Positions 24,459 through 34,633 are shown, counted from the stretch's first letter. The stretch: 64,000 nt of DNA from JAHIYU01 sp964476155 (GCA_964476155.1 CAYYYS010000007.1:1-64000), one strand, 5' to 3'. The notes: generated from the sequence alone by a model not told the origin. A program made the numbers and translations.

Positions 24459-25532
24459 TCAGCGTCTGATGCGCATGAAGAGCACCAAAGCGATGACGCT
24501 GTAGGCCATATTGCCGGCCCAGGCTGCAACGATCGGGGGCAATGCTCCGTTATGTCCCAGGGCACGGCCGAAATTCACCGACAGATAATAGCCGAAGCTG
24601 ATGAGGATGGTCCAGCCGAACCCGCTGGCGACAGTCGTCTTGCGGGGGGCCGAAGCCAGCATGATGCCCAGGAAGACCACGATCACGTGGACGAAGGGGA
24701 ACGCCAGCTTGAAGTGAAAATCGACCAGGTACTTTGTGGGGTCGCCGCCACTGGTGCGGATCATGTCCGCGTAGCGATGCAACTGACGGGCATTCATGCT
24801 CTCGGGTTTGATGCGTTCGTCCGCGAAGGAACTCGGGGTTATGCCCGCCAACCCGGCCGCGAGGTCTTCGAAGCGCGAGATGCTGTCGCCGCGGGCGCTG
24901 AACCAGCGATGCGTTCCCCTGGTGAGGAGCCACTGGTCGCCGTTCCATTGGGCGTTCTCGGCGTCGTATCGCTCGATGACCTGGGGGCCGTCCAACAGAT
25001 GCGCCCTGAATTCCTTGATCCGCTCCTTGTCCGGCACGTAGGTCCGGGCGTAGTAGAGCCAGCCGTCGGTGCCGGTAAGGGCCACGTCGTTTGTCGGTCT
25101 TATACGATCGGGTCGGCCGTGGACTTCCACTTCCCAGATACGCTCGACCTCCGCGTTGGCGCCGGGCAAAACGAATTCGGTCCAGGTCAGGGAGAAGAGA
25201 GTCATCAGGACGGCGATGCCCATCAGGGGGCGCGTCACCTGCATCAGGGAGCGACCCGCGGCGAACAGCGCGGTCAATTCGTTGTAGCGCGCCATCAGGC
25301 CCACCGAGAAAAGCGTGGCCATCAGCATGCCGATGGGCAGGACGGTGTCGATGATCCAGGGGATCTTGCTCAGGTAATAGCGGGCCATCATGCCCAGGGT
25401 CGCCTTGTTGTCGATGAAGCTGTCCATATGATCGAAGAGGTCGACCAGTGTAAACAGGACCAGGGCGCCCATGAGCGTGAAGAAGAGAATGCGCAAAAAA
25501 CCGGCGATGGCACTCCGATGGACCAGCCGCAT
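24459..25532 (-). CDS. lptG: LPS export permease LptG (YjgP/YjgQ family)
   Basis: 357 residues. Three N-terminal membrane helices, a periplasmic jellyroll segment (about 130-260, including DGWLYYARTYVPDKERI), and three C-terminal helices. The coupling-helix region near VGLMARYNELTALFAAGRS is typical: the conserved E-x-A-x-x-A/S-G-x-S pattern that docks on LptB. ATG at 25532 overlaps the lptF stop in ATGA. With LptF and LptB (12543) it forms the inner-membrane LPS extractor. Which of the two permeases is F or G follows gene order and the shorter length. Confidence 0.87.
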   Translation of the reverse strand: MRLVHRSAIAGFLRILFFTLMGALVLFTLVDLFDHMDSFIDNKATLGMMARYYLSKIPWIIDTVLPIGMLMATLFSVGLMARYNELTALFAAGRSLMQVTRPLMGIAVLMTLFSLTWTEFVLPGANAEVERIWEVEVHGRPDRIRPTNDVALTGTDGWLYYARTYVPDKERIKEFRAHLLDGPQVIERYDAENAQWNGDQWLLTRGTHRWFSARGDSISRFEDLAAGLAGITPSSFADERIKPESMNARQLHRYADMIRTSGGDPTKYLVDFHFKLAFPFVHVIVVFLGIMLASAPRKTTVASGFGWTILISFGYYLSVNFGRALGHNGALPPIVAAWAGNMAYSVIALVLFMRIRR

Positions 25533-26932
25533 CAGGAGGCCTCCTCGGCGTCGGTCTTGACGGTTCTTGGCCGCAGTGTGAACGAGAATGCGGATGATTC
25601 GCGCACCGTGTGGATCAGAACGGGGATGCCGATCATCGTGAGAATCACGTTGGCCATCCACATGGCGACGGCGGGATCGAGGCGGCCCCGGTCGGCGAGT
25701 TTCTCCCCGCCGATCAGGAAGAGGTAGTAGACGAGATACATGCCCAAAGCCAGGCTCAGCGAGATGCCCTTGCCGCTACGGGCCGTCGTCACGGCCATGG
25801 GCAACCCCAGCAGTACGAAGACGAGGCAGGCCACGGGTATGGCGAACTTCTTGTGGAACTCGACCATGTAGCTGTTTTCCCGGGCACGTTGTGACCGCAG
25901 CACGTTTTCCTGGAAGTCGGCCGACCGTGCGGCGCGGCGCGCTTCCTGGCGGGTACTCTTCAGTATGTTGCGGAGTTGTCCGGCGCTGAGCGGGGCCGAG
26001 CGCCGGCCGGTCGCGAGCAGACTTCCGCGTTTATCCGGGTCGAGAAGGTCCCACTGGCGCCGGGCGAGGCTGCCCGCCAGTTCACGACTGCGGATCAAGG
26101 TTTTTTCGCGTTCCTCGGCTTCCTTGCGGGCGGCCGACAACAGAGCCGTCAGGTTCATCTCGCGGTCTCCACGCGAAGTGCGGTTGGACTCCTGCAGGTC
26201 CCGCTCCATGTCCTTGATGTGCAGGTGGTGTGTGTTGAAGCGTGTGATCGAGTAGCGGGCCAGATCCTGGTCGTCGGGCAGATCGTGGATCTCGCCGTCG
26301 TGCAGTTCGATGCGCATGGCGTTGCTGTCGTGCAGCGGTATGATGGTGCCCCAGGCGGCCGTGGTCATGGTGGGGGAGATGTCGCCGGGGCCGTCCTTCT
26401 CCAGGATGATCACCTGCTCGATGCGGTTGGTTCGCTCGTCCTTGCTCTTGACATGGATGGTGATGCGATCGTTGAGCTCGGTGAAAAGCTGCTCGCGGAT
26501 CTCCATCATGGGGCGGACGTGTCGGATTTCGTAGAGCAGGTTCGCCAGCTTGTGGTTCCACTCGGGCAGGACATAGTGGTTATAGGCCGTCATACCGATC
26601 GTCAACAACAGGGCGCCGGCGAGCAGGGGGCGCAGGATGGCGTAGAGTCCGATGCCGCTCGCCTTCATGGCCGTGATCTCGTGATCGGCCGCCAATTGCC
26701 CCACGCCCATCAGGATGCCGATCAGTACGGCCATTGGTATGGATAATGCAAACATATGTCCCAGACTCAGAATCAGGACCTCTGTCGCGATCACAAAGGA
26801 CACGCCCCGGCTCACGAAAAGCTCGACATATCGGTACAAGATGTCGATCATCAGCACGAAAGTCACGACACACAGGCCGAATAGGAACGGTCCGGCGGTC
26901 GCGCGCAGCAGGTGTCTGTTCAACAAGTTCAT
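25532..26932 (-). CDS. lptF: LPS export permease LptF (YjgP/YjgQ family), extended form
   Basis: 466 residues, about 100 longer than E. coli LptF. Three N-terminal helices include MGVGQLAADHEITAMKASGIG, the coupling-helix motif toward LptB. A long periplasmic part follows. It contains an unusually charged helical stretch (about 260-370, many Arg, Glu and Lys, e.g. ARKEAEEREKTLIRSRELAG) before three C-terminal helices (VACLVFVLLGLPMAV and on). The extra length lies in that charged insert. ATG at 26932 starts the first membrane helix correctly; the ribosome site there is weak. Confidence 0.87.
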   Translation of the reverse strand: MNLLNRHLLRATAGPFLFGLCVVTFVLMIDILYRYVELFVSRGVSFVIATEVLILSLGHMFALSIPMAVLIGILMGVGQLAADHEITAMKASGIGLYAILRPLLAGALLLTIGMTAYNHYVLPEWNHKLANLLYEIRHVRPMMEIREQLFTELNDRITIHVKSKDERTNRIEQVIILEKDGPGDISPTMTTAAWGTIIPLHDSNAMRIELHDGEIHDLPDDQDLARYSITRFNTHHLHIKDMERDLQESNRTSRGDREMNLTALLSAARKEAEEREKTLIRSRELAGSLARRQWDLLDPDKRGSLLATGRRSAPLSAGQLRNILKSTRQEARRAARSADFQENVLRSQRARENSYMVEFHKKFAIPVACLVFVLLGLPMAVTTARSGKGISLSLALGMYLVYYLFLIGGEKLADRGRLDPAVAMWMANVILTMIGIPVLIHTVRESSAFSFTLRPRTVKTDAEEAS

Positions 26933-27120
26933 GGCTTCGGGCTTTGTGTCCACTGTCGACGTCCGTGGGCAGCCTGACTCCTTTCGAGGACGATCCCGCA
27001 CGCACGGGATCCGCCGGTAAGAGGATGAAGGAAGTCTAGGTCTTCACCGGCGCCGGGACAATAACTGATAACTGTCGGCCCGGAATGACCGCGCCAACCC
27101 CATGGGAGAATCTCGACTCG

Positions 27121-30100
27121 ATGACCGATCACCTTGGCAGCATGGTCTCGTTTCTCCGCCGGCTCACGCCGGCGTCGCTGCTGTTGATCACCGTCATCCT
27201 GGCCGCGCCCGCCGTGGCCGATCCCGACTACGGTGATCTTATCCTGCCCGGTTTCGATCCGTTCATTGCGGGAACACGCGACGCGAGTCTGCTCGGCGTG
27301 GATAGGCTCATCGTTCGCGAGTTGATCCTGCTGCAAGGGCCGGACCCCGTGGCTGGTGAGGGATTGCCGGATTACGATAGCCGCATGTGGCACTTTTGCC
27401 TCAAGAGAACGGGTGTTGATCTGAAGCGCGTGATCACCGTGGTCGAACCGTCGAGCGACTATGGGTTGGAAACCGTATTCAGATACCCCGAGTACCATTT
27501 TCTGTTCCAGTCCCCGCAGACCTTGCCGGGCGGTTTCATCTACTACCCGCCGCGCAATGTCGATATCGACGAAGTGGATCTGTTCCTGGACGACATCGAT
27601 GCCGCGCTGGAGCGCAGGTTGATGGTCGCCAACGTGCTCAACCGGCACGAATCCCTTAACGCCTACGGCATGAGCGGCTCCGCCCGGACGGACGACGGCC
27701 TGATCAATCTGACCATTCCCATCAAGATTCCGCGCACCCTAGAGAAGATCATCGGCCGTGGCGAGAAGACCAGCATCCGCATTTCGGGCCGCGAGCAAAT
27801 CCGCATTTCGGGTGAGTCGCGACGGTCCAATCGTTTCACGCCCTCCGAACGTCGACAGAACCAGAGCTGGTTCCCGACCCTGGACATGGAGCAACAGCTA
27901 CAGATCAACCTCTCGGGTCAGATCGGCGAGCGCATCATGTTGGAAGTGGATCACAACAGCGAGGTAATCGGTCCGGAGGCCACGAAGATACGTTTGAGCT
28001 TCGAGGGTGGCGAGGACGACATCATCAAATCCATCGAGACCGGTGACGTGGGCCTGACCCTGCCGGGCAACCAACTGCTCGGTTACGGATCGAACAAGTC
28101 CGGACTCTTCGGCATCAAGACCGAAGGCCAGGTGGGACCCGCCAAGTTCACGGTCGTGGCCAGCAAGCAGAAGGCCGAGTCGGCGTCGAAATCCTTCAAC
28201 TCCCAGGGCGGTTCGGTCACCGAACATGTCATCGAAGCCTATCGATATCTGAACAACCGGTTTTTCAGGCTCGATCTGCCGCCGCACGATCCTGTGCCCC
28301 ACGAACTGCCGGACAGTCCGGGTCGTGAGCCAGACGAGGTGATCGACTGGGATTCCGTGCAGATATACAAGTTCATCGGCTCGGGACTGCAGCAGGACGG
28401 AGATGTGCGCAACATCGTGGCCATACCCGACAGGTCGGGCGTGTGGGATGCTGCAACCATTCAGGCCGCGTTGGATACGAACGCCGTCGGTCTGAAGTCC
28501 GGCGAGCTCTGGCGACCGGTGCCTATCGAATATTTGTTGGACGAGAGCAATCACCTGGTGGCGATCGATCTCAAGTTCGAGCAGGACATCAACAGCGTAC
28601 TGGCGGTTAATTACGAAGTCAAAAGCGGGGATGTCGCAACCCTGCGCGTGGGGGAACGGCCGGGTTTTGACGAGCCTGTCTGGGAGATTCAGGGTGAACT
28701 CTTCTACAAGATGAAGCTGCTGAAACCCCAGAACGCAGAACCGTTCACCTGGCAGTATGTCCTGCGCAACATCTACCCGCTGGGCGGGAGCAACATCACA
28801 GAATCGACCTTCGATCTGCGCATCGAGCTCAATACCTTCACCAACTTCCCATATAGGGACCTTTCGGCTGACGGCGAAGAGGGCAGCGGGTTGGACTGGA
28901 TTAGGATTTTCGGTCTTGATCGGCAGGATCAACTGCTTGCAGATATCCCCGATGGGATCGTCGATAAGAGTAACCCATTCATCTTCGACCTTTCACGAGG
29001 CTTGTTGAAGTTTCCGCAGTCTTTCCCCGAACCCTTCAATGCGGCGGCCGAGGTCTACGAGAGCTACGCGAACACGGAGGAATTCAACTTTGAAACATCG
29101 CTCATTTCCGGGAACCTGATACCCGAGATATACGAATCAACAACGAACCCGAACGATCTGTCGAACTACACCCAGTTCCGGCTGATCGCAACCCACGCCG
29201 CGACCTCGAGTTCGTTCAATCTAGGTGTTTCCAACATCGAGGAAGGATCGGAGACGGTCACGCTCGACGGCCGGACACTGACCCGGGGTACGGACTACGA
29301 GATCGACTACAACTTCGGCGAAATCACCCTCAAGGGCGACGCCGCCAACATGTCGCCCGATTCACAGATAAGCGTGAATTACCAGTACGCGCCGTTCCTG
29401 GGCGGCGGCAACAGCAGTCTGCTCGGTATCAATCTCAGCTACGCCCTGGGCCAGAACAGCAACATGTCGACGACCTGGCTGTACGAGTCCAACCAGGTGG
29501 TCGGCCACAAGGCCAAGCTCGGCGAGGAGCCCAGCCGGACGCTCGTCGGCAACATCAACGGCCAATTCATGTTCAAGCCCGATTTCCTGACCGACGTGGC
29601 CAACATTCTCAGCCGGCGAAACAGCGACCGCGAGAGTATGGTCCAAGTCAACGGCGAGTATGCCGTGAGCTTGCCCAACCCGAATACCTTCAACGAGGTT
29701 TTCGTGGAGGACTTCGAGGGGGTCGATTCCTCGGACCTCATGCCGATCAGCCGGTTGTCCTGGAACGCTTCGAGTGCGCCCGTGCATTGGGAAGTCAACA
29801 TCCTCGATCCGGGTGATCCGCAGTATCCAGATTATGCCTATCTGATGGACCACGAGTACTCGCCAGAGGAGCGCCTCGATACCCGTTGGTTCCTGCCCAA
29901 GGACAATACGCTCCGTCGCTACCTGAACCCGGAGCTCAAGGAAGCCGAAGCCCGCGAAGCCCAGCAGGTTCTGCAGATCCACATGAATACCGGCGGCGAC
30001 ACCTGGACGGGGAACTCCTGGGGCGGCATCATGCGCGGCCTGGGCAAGACGGGTGTCGACCTGACCAAGGCCCAGTTCCTGGAATTCTGGGTGAACGATT

Positions 30101-33100
30101 TCCGGCACGAGGTTTTGGGTGACGAGCCCACCGGTACGCTTCACTTCGATTTTGGGTACATCAGCGAGGATTTCTACTGGCCCGTTCAGGGCGACACGCT
30201 CAAGATCGGGAGTTGGGAGCGGGAGGACGGCATCCTGGATAACAGTCCGAACGGTTTATGGACAAACGCAGAGGACGTAGGTCTGGGTAATGATCCGGAT
30301 CTGGACGAATTCAAAACCGAGTATGTCGGCAGCAGCGATCCCTACCCGTGGATCAACGGGACCAGGTACAACAACCGCGAGGACACCGAGGACATAAACG
30401 GCGACACGAACTTCGACCTGCAAAACGGCTTTTTCACCATCAGCATCGACCTGGCCGATTCGGCCCTGGTCGACGTGTTGCGCGACTACCCGGCCAGCGA
30501 GGTGGATGACAACCTAGAGAAGAATCTCGCCTGGCGTAAGTACCGGATCCGACTGAGTGACGCGATCTCCATCACGCCCGCCGGTGGCGCGTCGCCCTAT
30601 CTCGGAGCGGTCTCGCATATGCGTATCTGGTACGAGGACGACGAGCCGCCGTTTGGCCAGACTGCGCGCAATCTGCAGTTTTCGGAGATCAAGTTCCTGG
30701 GCAGTCGCTGGGAGCGGGAAGGGATCCGCAAGATCCCCGTACCAGAGGCGCCAGAGGAACAGCTGCTGGCCGATACGGACCTGCCTGCCGGCGACGTGTA
30801 TTTCATCGGCGAAGTGAACAACAAGGAGAACCCCGACTACACGCCGCCGTTCAGTTTGCACGTGGAGAACAAGATCCCCGAGAAGGAGACCTCGCTGGTC
30901 ATCGACTACCAGAATCTGGACTATCAGCACCTGGTGCGCGCCAGCCGCGTGATTTCCACTCGCGGCGAGGACTTCACCCGGTACGGTCGGCTCGTCTTCT
31001 ACGTCTACAACCCCAGCTACGAGCAGGCCGACATGGAGGTGTTCTACCGGGTCGGCGCCGACACCCTCAACTTCTACGAGGTCAATTACCGTTTCGACCA
31101 GAGTCCGGGTGGGCGCACCGGCTGGCGGGAGATCACACTGGACATGGCCGAGCTCAGCAACGCGAAACTGGCCGAACGCGATCCGGTCAGCGGCTGGATC
31201 GAAACCCAGGTCGGCGACGCGCTCGTCGATCGGACCTACGACGTACGTGTGGTCGGCGCCCCCGATCTGCGCCGCGTGAAACGGATCTACCTGGGCGTGC
31301 GCAACACGGATCAGACGGTACCCGCCAGTGGTTATTTCTATTTCAACGATGTGCGTTTGCGGGAGGTCAAGCGCGACATGGGGCACGCCGAACGGGTGGC
31401 CCTGAGCGTCGGCATGGCCGATGTCGTGAAGTTGGACTTCAACTGGGCCCGCCGCGATGCGGAATTCCATGGACTGAACCAGACCGCCGGCCAGGGCTAT
31501 GCCCACGAGAAGTGGAACTTCAGCGCGAGTTTCAAGATCGACGACTTCATCCCGTTGCTGGGCTTCCGTATGCCTGTCAATTACGGCAAGCAAAGTGAAG
31601 TATCGCGGCCCAAATACCTGACCAACAGCGACATCGAGATCATCGATGACGTGTTGCGCGAACAGCAAACCAGCCGGATAATCCGTGAGAATGTTTCGGT
31701 GCGCCTGTCGCACTCTCCGTCCAATAATTTCTTCCTGCGCTATCTGTTGGACCCCTGGGCGTTTTCCCTGAGCGGGGCCCGCAACGAGAACAGTTCGCCC
31801 CTGACGCTCCAGGATGGCGACAGCTGGCAGGGGTCGCTGGTCTACGATCTGAACCTGCGCAAGGCGATCATTCTCGGGGATTATCCGGGCTTCGAGTCGA
31901 TTCCCGTCATCAAGGCTTTTTCGCTGCTGCCGTCGAAGATCTCCTTCAACGGGCGGTTTGCCGGCGCCACGTCGCGCCAGTCCGACTTCGACGTTACCGA
32001 GGATGATTACATTTCCCGGCCCGAGACCAGAACCAAGACCGGCAGTCTCTCGGGTAACTTTAACTACAAGCCGCTGCCCATCGCCGACATCGGCTTATCC
32101 ATGCGGTCGGATCGCGACATGTTCCGGCCTCATGATCTCATGGGTTTCAACATCGGTACCGAGACGATCTACACGCACCAGCTCCAAATCCGTTTCCAGG
32201 TACCGAAGACCCTCGGCCTACCCAAGTACTGGCTCTTCAAGCCGCTCAATTCCGCCTTCGCGGAAGTCAAGAAGCTGCGTCCCAGCGTGGACTTCAACAG
32301 TTCCTTCACCGACGACCACTCGCCCAACGTCCAGCAGGCCGGTGACCCGGCCGGGGTCAGGAATCTGCAGAACACGGGAGACTGGAGCTTCCGGGCGACG
32401 ATTCCGATAAACGACACCATCAACAAGCTGTTACCCAAGAAGTCTCAACTGTCCGCCCAGGAGCAACAGCAACTTCTGAATCAGGCGAACCAGGATGAAA
32501 AGTTGCAAAGAGGTGATGACGAGGCGGTCTGCGACGATCCACGACTCCAGAACCCGGATCTGACGGCGGATGAGCGACAAGAGATCATCGACGCGTGGAA
32601 GATCGAGCAGCAAAGGGAATTGGAAGAGGAACGGCAGGAGCGAATGGGTCTGGCGGAGGAGGGAGGCGGCTTCAAGATTCCCAACCCCCTGACTCCGGTG
32701 TTGTACTTCCTGCGCGGGATCCAGCCGGTGCAGCTCAACTACACCAACAACAAGAGCGGCGGGTACGGGCGCTTCACGAGCAAGGCCCCCTTCTGGTACC
32801 GCATGGGTTTCGATCCGGCCATCGAAGCGCCGGACTCGGTCTTCGTGGGCCACAACGAGCGTTTCAAGAACAACGTGAGCCTATCGACCGTCGCCAAGGT
32901 CTCGAAGTCGATATCGATCGATCTGAAGTTCAACAAATCAAGTGGGGAGAATGTCGGCGTGGCTACGCACAGTTGGTCCAGTTCGCAGGACTGGCCCGAC
33001 GTGAACGTGTCCATGACGGGGTTGGAGAAGATGGGGATCCTGGGCCGCGGGGACGGTTTCTTGCGTCAGGCCGGCCTGGTGATGAGCTACAAGTACACGC

Positions 33101-33606
33101 GGAGCGTTCCTTCGTACACCCTCGTCAGTTATAATCCACGTGAAACACGAACCATGGCGCCGCGACTCAACGTGACGCTCCAGAGCGGCCTGTCCATGTC
33201 GCTCAACATGACGTCGAGCGAGGATCGCAACGTGACCAGTGGCTCGCTGGCCGTTACCAACCGCTTCAACACGAGTCTCCAGATCCGACACTCATTCCGG
33301 GCGGAAGGCCTGCTGGCCCGCCTGGGCCTCTACCGGCCGGGGGCCCAGCCGTCCGTGAGCATGGACGTGGACATCTCCTACAACCGGGACAGTACGAGCC
33401 GTTGGAATCCGGGCATGGATTTCGGCGGCGAACCCGTCACCCAGATCGGCAACTCACGCATCAACGTCAAGCCGCGGTTCAGCTACCAGATTACACGCAA
33501 CCTGTCCGGGGCCTTCCGGCTGGTCTATTCCCGGGACAAGGCTGACGCGACGGATAGCGTGAACACCACCTTCGGACTCGGCATGGAGGCGACTTTTGTT
33601 TTCTGA
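27121..33606 (+). CDS. sprA: SprA-like outer-membrane translocon of the type IX secretion system
   Basis: About 2161 residues, close to the 2300-2500 of Bacteroidetes SprA/Sov. A signal peptide ends near APAVA-DP. The segment EGGEDDIIKSIETGDVGLTL, then GNQLLGYGSNKSGLFGIKTE and VGPAKFTVVASKQKAES, is the SprA hallmark (a two-residue acid run, IE.G.V...L, SLFG.KT, FS.Q). Similar modules recur, and most of the protein alternates polar and aromatic residues as expected of a giant beta-barrel. ATG at 27121 has GGGAG about 13 bases upstream; ATG at 27085 is an alternative adding 12 residues. SprA carries folded T9SS clients through the outer membrane. No other T9SS gene is in the window, except perhaps the partial barrel at 63592. 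The upstream gap holds a hairpin (26992-27011). The gene overlaps the next one by 11 bases. Confidence 0.85.
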   Translation: MTDHLGSMVSFLRRLTPASLLLITVILAAPAVADPDYGDLILPGFDPFIAGTRDASLLGVDRLIVRELILLQGPDPVAGEGLPDYDSRMWHFCLKRTGVDLKRVITVVEPSSDYGLETVFRYPEYHFLFQSPQTLPGGFIYYPPRNVDIDEVDLFLDDIDAALERRLMVANVLNRHESLNAYGMSGSARTDDGLINLTIPIKIPRTLEKIIGRGEKTSIRISGREQIRISGESRRSNRFTPSERRQNQSWFPTLDMEQQLQINLSGQIGERIMLEVDHNSEVIGPEATKIRLSFEGGEDDIIKSIETGDVGLTLPGNQLLGYGSNKSGLFGIKTEGQVGPAKFTVVASKQKAESASKSFNSQGGSVTEHVIEAYRYLNNRFFRLDLPPHDPVPHELPDSPGREPDEVIDWDSVQIYKFIGSGLQQDGDVRNIVAIPDRSGVWDAATIQAALDTNAVGLKSGELWRPVPIEYLLDESNHLVAIDLKFEQDINSVLAVNYEVKSGDVATLRVGERPGFDEPVWEIQGELFYKMKLLKPQNAEPFTWQYVLRNIYPLGGSNITESTFDLRIELNTFTNFPYRDLSADGEEGSGLDWIRIFGLDRQDQLLADIPDGIVDKSNPFIFDLSRGLLKFPQSFPEPFNAAAEVYESYANTEEFNFETSLISGNLIPEIYESTTNPNDLSNYTQFRLIATHAATSSSFNLGVSNIEEGSETVTLDGRTLTRGTDYEIDYNFGEITLKGDAANMSPDSQISVNYQYAPFLGGGNSSLLGINLSYALGQNSNMSTTWLYESNQVVGHKAKLGEEPSRTLVGNINGQFMFKPDFLTDVANILSRRNSDRESMVQVNGEYAVSLPNPNTFNEVFVEDFEGVDSSDLMPISRLSWNASSAPVHWEVNILDPGDPQYPDYAYLMDHEYSPEERLDTRWFLPKDNTLRRYLNPELKEAEAREAQQVLQIHMNTGGDTWTGNSWGGIMRGLGKTGVDLTKAQFLEFWVNDFRHEVLGDEPTGTLHFDFGYISEDFYWPVQGDTLKIGSWEREDGILDNSPNGLWTNAEDVGLGNDPDLDEFKTEYVGSSDPYPWINGTRYNNREDTEDINGDTNFDLQNGFFTISIDLADSALVDVLRDYPASEVDDNLEKNLAWRKYRIRLSDAISITPAGGASPYLGAVSHMRIWYEDDEPPFGQTARNLQFSEIKFLGSRWEREGIRKIPVPEAPEEQLLADTDLPAGDVYFIGEVNNKENPDYTPPFSLHVENKIPEKETSLVIDYQNLDYQHLVRASRVISTRGEDFTRYGRLVFYVYNPSYEQADMEVFYRVGADTLNFYEVNYRFDQSPGGRTGWREITLDMAELSNAKLAERDPVSGWIETQVGDALVDRTYDVRVVGAPDLRRVKRIYLGVRNTDQTVPASGYFYFNDVRLREVKRDMGHAERVALSVGMADVVKLDFNWARRDAEFHGLNQTAGQGYAHEKWNFSASFKIDDFIPLLGFRMPVNYGKQSEVSRPKYLTNSDIEIIDDVLREQQTSRIIRENVSVRLSHSPSNNFFLRYLLDPWAFSLSGARNENSSPLTLQDGDSWQGSLVYDLNLRKAIILGDYPGFESIPVIKAFSLLPSKISFNGRFAGATSRQSDFDVTEDDYISRPETRTKTGSLSGNFNYKPLPIADIGLSMRSDRDMFRPHDLMGFNIGTETIYTHQLQIRFQVPKTLGLPKYWLFKPLNSAFAEVKKLRPSVDFNSSFTDDHSPNVQQAGDPAGVRNLQNTGDWSFRATIPINDTINKLLPKKSQLSAQEQQQLLNQANQDEKLQRGDDEAVCDDPRLQNPDLTADERQEIIDAWKIEQQRELEEERQERMGLAEEGGGFKIPNPLTPVLYFLRGIQPVQLNYTNNKSGGYGRFTSKAPFWYRMGFDPAIEAPDSVFVGHNERFKNNVSLSTVAKVSKSISIDLKFNKSSGENVGVATHSWSSSQDWPDVNVSMTGLEKMGILGRGDGFLRQAGLVMSYKYTRSVPSYTLVSYNPRETRTMAPRLNVTLQSGLSMSLNMTSSEDRNVTSGSLAVTNRFNTSLQIRHSFRAEGLLARLGLYRPGAQPSVSMDVDISYNRDSTSRWNPGMDFGGEPVTQIGNSRINVKPRFSYQITRNLSGAFRLVYSRDKADATDSVNTTFGLGMEATFVF

Positions 33607-34558
33607 TCGACGATTCTCCTCGGGACTTTTCCTGGTCGTGATGATGATCGGCGCGGCCGTGCCAGGACCCGCGTCTTGCGACGAGGCCCCGGTTTTTGAC
33701 GGAGACCGGGCCATGACGCTGCTGGTCAGGCAATGCGACATGGGACCGCGTCCGCCCGGTTCGCCGGCTCTTGAATCGCTTCGTCGCTTCGTGGCGGCGC
33801 ACGCCGACTCGCTGGGCCTGCCGTTCGCGAGGCTCTGTTTCGAGCAGGAGATGCCCGGTGATGTAGGTGTGGTGACTCTCTGTAACCTCGTGATCACCTG
33901 TGGTGAAGGGGATGGGCCGTCCTTGTGGCTGGGCGCCCACTACGATACCCGTCCCTATTGCGATCTGGATCCCGATCCCGTCCTGGCCAGGCAGCCGCTG
34001 ATGGGCGCGAATGACGGCGCCAGTGGTGTGGCGGTCCTGCTGCACCTGGCCGAGGTTTTTGCCGCGTCGCCGCCGCCCCGTCCGGTGGCCCTGCTGTTTT
34101 TCGATGGCGAAGATTCCGGGACGTCGGGAGACATGCGGAGCTATTGCCTCGGTTCGCAACGTCTGGCCGCACGCTGGAACGATTTTGGCTCACCCTTGGC
34201 CGGGCCGGAACCCGAGGGACTGATCGTCGTCGACATGGTGGGGGAGCGGGGCGTGGATCTACCCTTCGAAATGACGTCCTACCAGACGGCGGGAGACTGG
34301 TTGGTGTCGCTCTATGAAAGGGCCGCCGAGCTGGGTCTTTCGGCCTTTCGGCCGGAGCCCGGCCCGTACATCTATGACGATCACGTGCCCTTCATCGAGC
34401 AGGGGATTCGCGCCGTCGACCTGATCGACTACGATTTCCCGGAATGGCACACCGCCGGCGATGTCCCGGCGGTGTGTGCCCCCGCAAGTTTGGCGCAAGT
34501 GGGACGTTTGCTCGCGAATGTGGCATACCGCCCCCTGGGCGAGCAGGCTGTCGAATAA
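33596..34558 (+). CDS. Secreted M28-family zinc peptidase or glutaminyl-peptide cyclotransferase-like protein
   Basis: 320 residues. A signal peptide spans about 1-28. Candidate metal and active residues: His115 (GAHYDTRP), Asp140 (GANDGASGVA), Glu172 and Asp173 (FFDGEDSG), Asp213 (VVDMVG) and His285 (PEWHTAGD). This set fits both M28 aminopeptidases and bacterial glutaminyl cyclases. The long gap between HYDTRPYCDLDPDP and GANDGAS and the FFDGED form resemble the latter. TTG start at 33596 has GGAGG six bases upstream, inside the last codons of sprA, so it is translationally coupled. Glutaminyl cyclase is known to modify N-termini of exported proteins in T9SS-bearing Bacteroidetes, so a role on secreted clients is plausible but inferred. 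Confidence 0.75.
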   Translation: MFSDRRFSSGLFLVVMMIGAAVPGPASCDEAPVFDGDRAMTLLVRQCDMGPRPPGSPALESLRRFVAAHADSLGLPFARLCFEQEMPGDVGVVTLCNLVITCGEGDGPSLWLGAHYDTRPYCDLDPDPVLARQPLMGANDGASGVAVLLHLAEVFAASPPPRPVALLFFDGEDSGTSGDMRSYCLGSQRLAARWNDFGSPLAGPEPEGLIVVDMVGERGVDLPFEMTSYQTAGDWLVSLYERAAELGLSAFRPEPGPYIYDDHVPFIEQGIRAVDLIDYDFPEWHTAGDVPAVCAPASLAQVGRLLANVAYRPLGEQAVE

Positions 34559-34633
34559 CTCCTCCCGGCACTCGTAACATAGCGCCGTGTACCAGAATGA
34601 GTTATTCAACAGCCTGCTAAGCCCCTTTTTTTC
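34542..34633 (+). terminator. Long palindromic terminator after sprA-M28, with T run
   Basis: Arms 34542-34560 and 34600-34618 pair over 19 bases with one G-T pair (AGCAGGCTGTYGAATAACT). The inner 39 bases are partly self-complementary about the same centre (34580). AAGCCCC and a T run follow. The left arm includes the last codons and stop of the peptidase gene. Confidence 0.7.

Noticed and set aside
24330..25727. Long plus-strand open frame of 465 codons opposite lptG/lptF
   Set aside because: GC-rich third positions of the real genes leave antisense frames open. The frame has no recognisable domain, and the minus-strand genes have clear families.
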